Assembly: GCA_946528255.1 (NCBI GenBank)
Contig: CAMMYR010000034.1
Coordinates: forward strand, 1-6,846
Length of the DNA stretch: 6,846 nt
Direction of reading: 5' to 3'
From: an uncultured Methanomicrobiales archaeon
GTDB lineage: Archaea; Thermoplasmatota; Thermoplasmata; Methanomassiliicoccales; Methanomethylophilaceae
The notes under the pieces are model-generated. The model did no database searches, was not told the origin of the DNA, and worked only from the letters and a program-made list of their open reading frames with translations. Position numbers and translations under genes: made by a program. Below are positions 1 to 5,882 of the stretch, piece by piece. Position 1 is the stretch's first letter. The number at the start of each line of letters is the position of its first letter.

Positions 1-457
1 CCAAGCCGCGGGATATGGAAACTTTCTGCCTCTGGCCCGCCGAGAGCGCATTGAAATCCCTGTCTATGAGGTCGTCGATCTCCATCGCCTTCAGAGCCTT
101 CACCGCGACGGCGATATCCTGCGGGGTGGTGCGCCATTTCTGATGGGAGTACCTCCCGATGAGGACGGTATCCAGAACGGACATCACATTGAAATCCGAG
201 GCCATGACCGGCACGTACCCGACCACCTTGGAGAGCTCTTTCAGGGTGTAATCCTCCAGCGGCCTGTCGCATATCTCTATGGAACCGGATGTCGGCTTGA
301 TGATGCCGTCGATGAGCTTTATGAGCGTGGACTTCCCGACGCCGTTGGGGCCGATGATGCTGATGAATCCAGGCTCGTCTATATCGAACGATACGCCGCT
401 CAGGACGTCCTTCTCCGAGTATCCGAAAGTAACATCCTTCAAGGAGATTATCGACAT
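1..457 (-). CDS. ABC importer ATP-binding protein, FecE/BtuD type (partial, C-terminus outside window)
   Basis: Translating the minus strand from ATG at 457-455 gives 152 residues before the window edge. The cytoplasmic ATPase would power uptake through the FecCD permease encoded just upstream. Visible motifs are Walker A GPNGVGKST at residues 36-44 and the ABC signature LSAGQRQKVS at about 138-147, followed by SRGL; Walker B and the H-loop lie outside the window. The usual length of about 250-270 residues means roughly 100 are missing. The start overlaps the permease stop by 10 bases, and a good ribosome-binding sequence (GGGAGG on the minus strand, from about 470) lies just upstream, so translation is probably coupled. 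Oddity: the Q-loop, normally ...VPQ, reads GYVPVM at 80-85, with valine in place of the conserved glutamine. Family assignment is firm; substrate is not. Confidence 0.93.
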   Translation of the reverse strand, partial: MSIISLKDVTFGYSEKDVLSGVSFDIDEPGFISIIGPNGVGKSTLIKLIDGIIKPTSGSIEICDRPLEDYTLKELSKVVGYVPVMASDFNVMSVLDTVLIGRYSHQKWRTTPQDIAVAVKALKAMEIDDLIDRDFNALSAGQRQKVSISRGL

Positions 458-1563
458 CGCCGGCCCTCCCTCTGCTTGATGATCAGATACAGGAACAGCG
501 GGCCTCCGATGAAGGCAGTTATCACTCCGACCTGGATCGTGGAAGGCTGGATGACCGTCCTGCCGATGACATCCGCGATGGTCAGCAGGGCCGCCCCGAA
601 TGCGGCCGACGCCGGGATCAGGTACCTGTTGTCGGAACCTATGACCAGACGGCAGATGTGCGGGCTAACCAGACCGATGAATCCTATGAGCCCCGTGAAG
701 CTCACTATGCCCGCGGTGAGGAACGACACGACCAGCAGCGAGATCAGCCTGAGGTTGTTGGCATCGATCCCGATGGAGCGCGAGCTCTCGTCGCCGGTGG
801 ACAGGACGTTCAGCTTGCGGGCGGAAAGCTGCAGCACCAGGTATCCGACGGTCACGAATGTGAGCATCGTCCCGACCTGCGTCCAGGTGGCGCCGTCGAT
901 GGAACCGACGGACCAGGCGAATATGGCTGCCAGCTGATCCGGCGATACGAACAGCTTGATCATTGTCGTCATCGCGTTGAAGATGTACATGACGGCGATA
1001 CCCGCCATGATCATGGTGGTGGGTGACGCCCCCCTCATCTTCGAGACCGCTAGGATGACGACGGTCGGGATGAGAGAGAATACGAACGCCCCCACGACGA
1101 TGGCATACGCCCCGTTGGCGACGGATATCCCGAATCCAATGGCGAGCGTCGCCCCGAAGGATGCGCCAGAGGAGATACCGGTGGTATACGGGTCTGCCAA
1201 CGGGTTCCTGAGGATGCTCTGCATCACGACTCCCGCCGCCGCAAGGCCGATGCCCGCCAGTATGCCCGTGCATATCCTGGGGAGCCTCCATTCGAATATC
1301 AGATAATCCGCATTCTCATCCCATATCTCCCCGAAGAAGTGGTCCCAGATCACCCTGTACGTGTCCCAGAAATCGATGGGATAGGTCCCGACGGACATCG
1401 CGAAGCCCGCGGACAGGAACGCTATGACCAGCAGCGCTGCTATGAATAATAGCTTCCTCAGCGTCCCCTTGCGGTAATTGAGGGTCTCGCGCTCTACGTC
1501 GACGTCTTCCTCCATCCATGCATCGATCGCGCGATCCACGATGGCGTCATCGGTTCTGGGCAT
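448..1563 (-). CDS. FecCD/BtuC-type ABC importer permease
   Basis: This 371-residue integral membrane protein should form the homodimeric channel of an importer for a metal chelate, haem or cobalamin. Family hallmarks are the RLPRI segment at 93-97, NPLADPYTTGISSGASFGA at about 120-138, the coupling region GFIGLVSPHICRLVIG at about 294-309 that contacts the ATPase, and GGPLFLYLI near the C-terminus (353-361). Around ten hydrophobic segments follow a first helix at about 37-57. The N-terminus carries about 35 polar, acidic residues before that helix, rather long for the family; a later start is possible, but I see no better-placed ribosome-binding site. The gene follows the binding-protein gene after a 41-base gap holding a hairpin, and its TAA stop lies inside the start of the ATPase gene. 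FecCD membership is secure; the transported ligand cannot be read from the sequence. Confidence 0.94.
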   Translation of the reverse strand: MPRTDDAIVDRAIDAWMEEDVDVERETLNYRKGTLRKLLFIAALLVIAFLSAGFAMSVGTYPIDFWDTYRVIWDHFFGEIWDENADYLIFEWRLPRICTGILAGIGLAAAGVVMQSILRNPLADPYTTGISSGASFGATLAIGFGISVANGAYAIVVGAFVFSLIPTVVILAVSKMRGASPTTMIMAGIAVMYIFNAMTTMIKLFVSPDQLAAIFAWSVGSIDGATWTQVGTMLTFVTVGYLVLQLSARKLNVLSTGDESSRSIGIDANNLRLISLLVVSFLTAGIVSFTGLIGFIGLVSPHICRLVIGSDNRYLIPASAAFGAALLTIADVIGRTVIQPSTIQVGVITAFIGGPLFLYLIIKQREGRRCR

Positions 1564-1577
1564 TGTATCTTGAAATG

Positions 1578-1600
1578 AAAGGTGGGGCCGGAGCCCCTTT
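1578..1600 (-). other. Intergenic hairpin between binding-protein and permease genes
   Basis: The 41-base gap contains GGGGC-CGGA-GCCCC at 1584-1597, a perfect five-pair GC stem with a four-base loop, flanked by AAA and TTT. In the minus-strand transcript it sits just after the binding-protein stop and about 20 bases before the permease ATG. It could be a partial terminator or a processing and stability element that keeps the binding protein more abundant than the membrane parts, as is common in importer operons. There is no long T-run after it, so full termination is unlikely. Confidence 0.4.
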
Positions 1601-1604
1601 GGGA

Positions 1605-3008
1605 TCAGCTCTTCCCGACCTGCGGGTAGCTCACCTTGTAATCCGACCCGGTGTAGGAGAACGCTCCTTCCTCATCCACGTCAACATCGGCCACGTTGAT
1701 CTCGTCGAACCATTTCTGAAGGATCTTGAGACCGTCCTCGAGGCTGAACAGTTCGGGATACAGCTGCGCCGCGATGATAGGGAGCATGGCGTAGGTGGAG
1801 TACCCGAACGTGTTGTCGTAGGCGGTGATTATGAGGTGGCCGTTCTTGTAGGCGTTGGTCCTCTCGAGGGTCGCGAACTGCGTCTCGCACTGGGTGTTGT
1901 AGTCCGCCCTCGAGTAGTAATCGCCGGACTTGTACTCGCCGTCGACGCGGAGGTCGCGGAATCCACAGGGCGTGGGCGCGATGACCACGGCATCGTATTT
2001 CGCCTGGTTGGTCATGAGCCAATCGAGGTCCCTCTGGACGAAACCGAACTGGCTGGCGTCTTCGGCGGAATAGACGTTGGCGAGGTACCTGTTGATCATG
2101 GTGAAGGACCCATTGGCCTCGGATGCGATGAACCAGTACTTCGCGGAGGATGTGTAGTAGGAATCCATGAGGAGGATGTCCTTCTTGTCGGAGTCGGAGA
2201 TCTTGTTGGTGATCTTCTTGATGACGTCATCGCAGAAGTCCATGTAATCCTCGACCTGGTCGATGCGGTCCATGAATATGCCCATGGTCATGAGCGTGGA
2301 ATAGCAATAGGCACCGTTGTACCAGAGGTTGATGGTGTCGATGCCCCTGTCCTCCCTGAGGGCCTTGGTGGGCTCGTAGTTCTGAGTGCTGGGGGTGCTG
2401 ACGATAACGGTGACATCATTGGCGATGATCTTCTCGATGGCATCGTCGTTGAGGGTGCTGGAGCCGGTGGTTCCGAATACCTGGGTATCCTTCAGGGTAT
2501 CGAGGTGGGGGTAGAGGGTGCAGTACTGCCCCGCGGCGGCGAGGGATGCGCATTTGATGTTCTCCATCACGCCGAGGATGTTGCAGGCCTCGGCCTGCTG
2601 ATAATAGGTGACCGCGATGTTCCTGTCTATGAGGGGGAAGTTGACCTTCTCCACCTCGTTGTAGTAATCGAGGTAGTACACGGTGCACTTCTTCTTGTCG
2701 ATGATGTTCTTGACGAGATCGACATCCTTCGATGTGATTTTCCCGTCCTGGTCGGCATCCGCGAAAGGCGCCTTCCTCTTGTCCCAGGTCATTTTCCCAT
2801 CGATGATCTGGTTGAGCATATCCACATCATCATTGTCGATGTAGAGATCCCCTGTTGCATTACCGTATATGGGGACGTATGTTCCGATGTCCCCGATTTC
2901 GGTGTCGCTGTAGTCCTTGTCTTTGTTGCCCATGACGATGAAGGCCGCCACTGCGACAACCGCGACAACAGCAACAGCTGCGATGATGATTGTCGTCTGC
3001 TTATCCAT
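1605..3008 (-). CDS. Membrane-anchored ABC importer substrate-binding protein with N-terminal dockerin/EF-hand-like module
   Basis: The 467-residue extracytoplasmic protein should capture the ligand and deliver it to the FecCD-type permease encoded next. Residues 6-26 form a strongly hydrophobic segment after a short charged start (MDKQTT). No lipobox cysteine follows, so it is probably tethered by this helix. Residues 49-104 hold two EF-hand-like loops, each followed by a short helix: N50/T52/D54/D58/D61 and the canonical D84/D86/D88-G89/I91/D95. This duplicated pattern is that of a type I dockerin and suggests calcium binding. From about 108 to 440 the sequence has the look of the TroA-like FepB/BtuF fold, for instance an early VTYYQQAEACNILG segment and a long connecting helix near 250-270. 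An acidic stretch (DVDVDEE) follows at 441-447. First gene of the operon, with a TATA box and inverted repeat upstream. Binding-protein role confident, dockerin label moderate, ligand unknown. Confidence 0.88.
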   Translation of the reverse strand: MDKQTTIIIAAVAVVAVVAVAAFIVMGNKDKDYSDTEIGDIGTYVPIYGNATGDLYIDNDDVDMLNQIIDGKMTWDKRKAPFADADQDGKITSKDVDLVKNIIDKKKCTVYYLDYYNEVEKVNFPLIDRNIAVTYYQQAEACNILGVMENIKCASLAAAGQYCTLYPHLDTLKDTQVFGTTGSSTLNDDAIEKIIANDVTVIVSTPSTQNYEPTKALREDRGIDTINLWYNGAYCYSTLMTMGIFMDRIDQVEDYMDFCDDVIKKITNKISDSDKKDILLMDSYYTSSAKYWFIASEANGSFTMINRYLANVYSAEDASQFGFVQRDLDWLMTNQAKYDAVVIAPTPCGFRDLRVDGEYKSGDYYSRADYNTQCETQFATLERTNAYKNGHLIITAYDNTFGYSTYAMLPIIAAQLYPELFSLEDGLKILQKWFDEINVADVDVDEEGAFSYTGSDYKVSYPQVGKS

Positions 3009-3016
3009 TTAATCAC

Positions 3017-3033
3017 TTGGATGATACATCCAA
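3017..3033. promoter_or_regulatory. Putative operator: 17-base perfect inverted repeat at the importer operon start
   Basis: TTGGATG-ATA-CATCCAA has two perfect 7-base arms around a 3-base centre. It lies 9 bases upstream of the binding-protein ATG, where transcription should begin if the TATA box at 3054-3062 is used. A dimeric repressor bound there would block initiation. For an iron or metal-chelate importer, a DtxR/IdeR-like or similar metal-sensing regulator is the natural candidate, but I cannot identify the regulator from the site. The repeat could alternatively form a small hairpin in the leader. Confidence 0.5.
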
Positions 3034-3053
3034 TTGATGTTAGACGAGATTCG

Positions 3054-3062
3054 TTTATATAA
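3054..3062 (-). promoter_or_regulatory. TATA box of the importer operon
   Basis: On the minus strand this reads TTATATAAA, a close match to archaeal TATA boxes, in an AT-rich stretch. Its centre lies about 50 bases upstream of the binding-protein ATG. The usual spacing of about 25 bases puts the transcript start near 3030-3034, giving a leader of about 25 bases. A weak Shine-Dalgarno-like GTGATT lies just ahead of the start codon. Confidence 0.6.
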
Positions 3063-3250
3063 TTTATGATTCCCTAAAAATAGCAATAGCCAGACAAAAA
3101 TTAATTCAAAAATTTAGCAGCTCAAATTATTCAGAATAATGGAATCTGGCACATGCCATAGCTGAGCTTGGTACGTATCAAGTAAATGATGAGTCCGCAC
3201 TGAATAACGGGGATGCGAACGTAGACTCCATCGTACTGCGCCCCATCGCG
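3063..3250. other. AT-rich divergent intergenic region with three adjacent inverted repeats
   Basis: No convincing gene lies here; only very short open frames occur. Three inverted repeats follow each other: ATTATTC-A-GAATAAT at 3126-3140 (perfect 7-base arms), TGGCA-CA-TGCCA at 3147-3158 (perfect 5-base arms) and CTTG-G-TACGTA-T-CAAG at 3167-3182 (14 of 16 bases symmetrical). Their centres are about 20 and 22 bases apart, close to two helical turns. The left half is very AT-rich and contains CAAAAATT twice (3095 and 3107). The repeats could be protein-binding sites controlling the plus-strand gene, the minus-strand operon, or both; their arm sequences differ, so they need not serve one protein. 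Confidence 0.4.
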
Positions 3251-3255
3251 TATGG

Positions 3256-3263
3256 TTATAAAG
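3256..3263 (+). promoter_or_regulatory. TATA box for the aldehyde dehydrogenase-like gene
   Basis: TTATAAAG lies with its centre about 29 bases before the ATG at 3288. At archaeal spacing the transcript would start within a few bases of that ATG, giving a leaderless or nearly leaderless mRNA. This favours 3288 over the in-frame ATGs at 3252 and 3264, which overlap or immediately follow the box. Confidence 0.5.
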
Positions 3264-3287
3264 ATGCCCGACCATCCCCGGGGCATC

Positions 3288-4730
3288 ATGGCAGACATTC
3301 CCGATTACCAGACGACCCCCGAGGGGCGCGCGTACGAGGCCGAGATCATGCAGTTCCTGTCCGGGGACAAGAGGGATTATCCCAGCTACTTCGGCGGGCT
3401 CAAGATCGCATCCGGCAACGAGTTCGATGTGCTCAGCCCCATAGACTCCAGCATCAGCTACGGCAGGTGGCAGGAGCCCGAGGAGGGGATCATGGAGGAG
3501 GCGGTCACCGCAGCGGTGAAGGCGCAGGGCCCCTGGTCCAGGGTGCCGGTGGCCGAGAGGGCCGCGTGCTTCGAGAAGCTGGTCCCGCTGCTGGAGAAGC
3601 AGAGGATGAGGCTCGCCGCCGCCATCACCGTCTCCGCCGGGATGGTCAGGGAGGACGCCCTGGACGAGGTCGACAGGCTTATCGCCGTAACCGAATCGCT
3701 GATCGGGGAGTCGAAGGGCCTCAAGGGCCGCCCCGTCGGAGTCTGGGCCGTTCTGTCCGCCCACAACTCCCCGCTGGCATCCCCCTGCGGATACGCCATC
3801 GCGGCCATGATCGCCGGGAACTCCGTAGTCATGTGCCCCTCGAAGCACTGCCCCATACCGGTCTACATGTTCTACTCGCTCATGGAAACCGTCGGCATCC
3901 CCGACGGGGTGCTGAACCTGATAGTCGACAGGAAGGATTCCTCCACCGAGGCCCTGGCCAACGATATGCGCGTAGCCGGGGTCGTCGCCACCGGATCCGG
4001 GGAGCGCCTGGAGGACCTGATGTTCCTGCAGGTCGACGACGAGCTGTCGTTCATCAACGAGATCAAGGGGATGAACCCCGCCATAGTCTACAGGCCCTCG
4101 GACATGAAGGCCGCCGTCAGGGACATCATAGATTCCGCGTTCACATTCGCCGGGCAGAGGCTGTTCGCCTGCTCCAAGGTCATAATCACAGGGGACGACC
4201 AGAAGAAGTTCCTGGAGGTCCTGGCCGAGCAGATGAAGGACATCGAGGTAGGGGATCCCGTCAACGACACCACCTTCTGCGGGCCCGTCATAAGCAAGGA
4301 GGCCCTGAAGCAGTACGGCGACTTCCGCACGGAGGTCCTGCCCTATATCGTGGCCAAGACCCAGGTCGCCGGGGTCCCCGACGGTTTCTACGCCGGGCCC
4401 TTCGCGGTATCCGGGCTGGATCCCGAGCACGACCTCAACTACATGGACTCCGGCCTGCCCATAATCAACGTGGCGGTGGTCGAGAGCCTCGACCGCGCCT
4501 TCGAGGAGCTCGAGGATACGGAATGCGGATTGTCCGCAGGGCTCTTCAGCAAGGATCCCAAGGTCATCGACCGCTTCAAGAAGGAGGCCGATGCGCCGTT
4601 CACGTACATCAACGAGAGCAGCCGCAAGCTGAAGGCCGCGGCCTACTGCACCCTGGACAGATTCGTCAGGCGAATCGGAACTCGCCCATGTACATGGGAT
4701 TCTTCACCAGGCCGCCCACGGCCTTGGTGA
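3288..4730 (+). CDS. Aldehyde dehydrogenase-superfamily protein lacking the canonical catalytic cysteine
   Basis: The 480-residue protein, somewhat short for the family, belongs to the NAD(P)-dependent aldehyde dehydrogenases and recalls the 1-pyrroline-5-carboxylate dehydrogenase branch. Family landmarks are recognisable: VLSAHNSPLASPCG at about 155-168 with the oxyanion asparagine N160, ATGSGE near 234-239 for the usual FTGS, NEIKGMNP at about 257-264 keeping the general-base glutamate E258, FAGQRLFACSKV at 287-298, and DTECGLSAGLFSKD at 410-423. Several key positions differ: leucine 292 stands where FxGQ-x-C normally places the nucleophile, cysteine 183 replaces the cofactor-binding lysine of KPSE, and the EE-x-FGP motif is degraded to MDSGLP (386-391). 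C295, three residues after the lost cysteine, might or might not substitute. It could be a pseudoenzyme, a regulatory or binding protein, or an enzyme with different chemistry. The start is chosen from the TATA spacing and the family-like N-terminus. The last 21 codons plus the stop overlap the convergent gene. Fold confident, activity doubtful. Confidence 0.82.
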   Translation: MADIPDYQTTPEGRAYEAEIMQFLSGDKRDYPSYFGGLKIASGNEFDVLSPIDSSISYGRWQEPEEGIMEEAVTAAVKAQGPWSRVPVAERAACFEKLVPLLEKQRMRLAAAITVSAGMVREDALDEVDRLIAVTESLIGESKGLKGRPVGVWAVLSAHNSPLASPCGYAIAAMIAGNSVVMCPSKHCPIPVYMFYSLMETVGIPDGVLNLIVDRKDSSTEALANDMRVAGVVATGSGERLEDLMFLQVDDELSFINEIKGMNPAIVYRPSDMKAAVRDIIDSAFTFAGQRLFACSKVIITGDDQKKFLEVLAEQMKDIEVGDPVNDTTFCGPVISKEALKQYGDFRTEVLPYIVAKTQVAGVPDGFYAGPFAVSGLDPEHDLNYMDSGLPIINVAVVESLDRAFEELEDTECGLSAGLFSKDPKVIDRFKKEADAPFTYINESSRKLKAAAYCTLDRFVRRIGTRPCTWDSSPGRPRPW

Positions 4731-5277
4731 GCTCCCTGATCTCCTTGTCGCCGAAGGGCTGGGCGGAGGAGCCGTGCTTCTTCGGATCCGCGGAGCGGAT
4801 GAGGAAGCGCTTGCATCCAGGGCAGGCGGCGGCGATCTCGCGCATGGCGTCGGCGTCCGTGACTCCGGGCACCATGACCGCGGTCACCGCATACCAATAA
4901 TCGTAATCCTCGAGAAGTGCCAGCGTATCCTTCTGCGCATCGGTGATACGCCCTATGATCCTTATGAGGGCCATATCCGCGAAGCCCCCTCCCATGATGT
5001 CGTCGAGGGCCGCCCTATCCGTCCCGGGGGTGACGACCATGGCCTTGGAATGCACCGGCTTGACCGCCTTCATCACCTTGTAGGAGCCCGGCAGCGCCAG
5101 GATATCCCCTTCCGGGCAATCGAAGGCCACCGCATCGACCGCATCCCTGTAATGCTCCGCCCTCTCGGCGGCCTCGGTTATGCTCCGTTCGTCCTCCCCT
5201 TCGGAGACGTAGACCACTGAAACCTGCAGCGGGGAGCAGAGGAGAGAATCCATCGCGACGTAGCGCTCGACCCTCAT
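4666..5277 (-). CDS. Radical SAM-like half-barrel protein without the iron-sulfur cysteine motif (function unknown)
   Basis: This 203-residue soluble protein is the last gene of the four-gene cassette. The ATG at 5277-5275 overlaps the previous stop as ATGA and has GAGGGG about 7 bases before it. A second ATG six bases upstream sits too close to that site. The open frame runs further upstream, but there it is antisense-style low-complexity sequence in another gene. From about residue 45 the order of elements resembles the later part of activating enzymes of the NrdG/PflA radical SAM type: VAFDCPEGDILALPG where SGGEPLLQP would be, VVTPGTD (81-87) where TNGT would be, GFADMALIRI (98-107) like the aD-x-aaDIK strand, and VMVPGVTDADAMREIA (134-149) like VPG-x-x-D-x-x-x-x-EIA. 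There is no CxxxCxxC; cysteines are C14, C54 and a C152-PG-C155 pair. It may be a non-catalytic relative or another barrel family. Real gene likely; function not assigned. Confidence 0.6.
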   Translation of the reverse strand: MRVERYVAMDSLLCSPLQVSVVYVSEGEDERSITEAAERAEHYRDAVDAVAFDCPEGDILALPGSYKVMKAVKPVHSKAMVVTPGTDRAALDDIMGGGFADMALIRIIGRITDAQKDTLALLEDYDYWYAVTAVMVPGVTDADAMREIAAACPGCKRFLIRSADPKKHGSSAQPFGDKEIRELTKAVGGLVKNPMYMGEFRFA

Positions 5278-5882
5278 TCCCATCCCCTCACTTTGCGTCC
5301 GGATGACATGGAATCCAGCAGCCTGCAGGATGCCTCGTCCATGTCGTCCGCGATGATGATGTCCGCCCCGGAGAGGACGGCCACCGCTGCCATCGAGACC
5401 CCGTACTCCCCCGCGGGGACGCTGACCGAGATACCCTTGGACAGCGGGCGGAGCCTGTAGATGGAATCGGGGCATTCCCCCATATCGGAGGTCCCGATAT
5501 CCAGGATGTCCGCATCGGAATCGGCGGGCCCTATTATCCTGCATCCGAAGGAGCGCGAGAGGAGCATCGCCTCGTCCATGCATCCCCTGCAATGCAGGAT
5601 CGGCTCCCTGCCGACCAGGTGGAGCAGCCCCTTGGCCAGGGATTCCGGCTCCTCCGATTCCAGGATCAGACCTCCCTCCCATAGGACGGATGCCACTCCG
5701 CAGATGTCGGCGAAGGCGTCCGGGACGCGGAGGTCATCCCTTATGCACAGGTATGAGAAATTCGAAAGACCCAGCGTGCGTTTCTGGATGGTTCCGATGC
5801 GAGCGGCGGCCGCATCGGTCCCCAGGGCGTCCGTGATCGTGAGCGCGAAGCGCGCGGGTCCGGTTACTGCCTGCTGGGTCAT
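5274..5882 (-). CDS. Compact TIM-barrel-like protein, faint CdhE-like resemblance (function unknown)
   Basis: The predicted product has 202 residues and begins at ATG 5882-5880, which overlaps the preceding stop as ATGA; its own stop overlaps the next start the same way. Regular strand-helix alternation (for example REPILHC, CRIIGPADSD, ADILDIGTSD, ISVSVPA, ADIIIADDMDEA) suggests a small alpha/beta barrel with no membrane segment. The order DILDIGT (125-131), IYRLRPLSKG (141-150), then GADIIIADDMDEASCRLLDSM (172-192 region) recalls the C-terminal half of the corrinoid-protein barrel CdhE, where a LDPGT-like turn is followed by an IRR segment and a buried strand. I judge this by eye only. It has a CRGC pair (C98, C101) plus C61, C114 and C137, which might bind a metal. 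No catalytic motif is recognised, and the function is unknown. Confidence 0.58.
   Translation of the reverse strand: MTQQAVTGPARFALTITDALGTDAAAARIGTIQKRTLGLSNFSYLCIRDDLRVPDAFADICGVASVLWEGGLILESEEPESLAKGLLHLVGREPILHCRGCMDEAMLLSRSFGCRIIGPADSDADILDIGTSDMGECPDSIYRLRPLSKGISVSVPAGEYGVSMAAVAVLSGADIIIADDMDEASCRLLDSMSSGRKVRGWE

Noticed and set aside
1605..3008. Cellulosome component
   Set aside because: The dockerin-like module is attached to an importer binding protein and no cohesin or glycoside hydrolase is present in the window.
1518..3062. Long plus-strand open frame opposite the binding-protein gene
   Set aside because: Its product is a monotonous Val/Gly/Asp/Ile mix typical of antisense reading, while the minus strand gives a coherent anchored binding protein.
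3252..3287. Upstream ATGs (3252, 3264) as the start of the dehydrogenase-like protein
   Set aside because: They overlap or abut the TATA box, and 3288 lies where a leaderless transcript would begin.
3009..3287. CRISPR array, tRNA or other RNA gene in the intergenic region
   Set aside because: The inverted repeats differ from each other, there are no repeated units with spacers, and no cloverleaf pattern is visible.
3114..4430. Long minus-strand open frame opposite the aldehyde dehydrogenase-like gene
   Set aside because: Gly/Asp/Leu-rich antisense product with no family pattern; the plus strand shows clear superfamily motifs and a promoter.
3467..4900. Second long plus-strand frame overlapping the dehydrogenase
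   Set aside because: Arg/Gly/His-rich composition from a frameshifted reading of GC-rich coding DNA.
5278..5682. N-terminal extension of the radical SAM-like protein by about 135 residues
   Set aside because: The extension is Gly/Arg/Pro-rich out-of-frame reading of the preceding gene; the ATGA overlap and ribosome-binding site fix the start at 5277.
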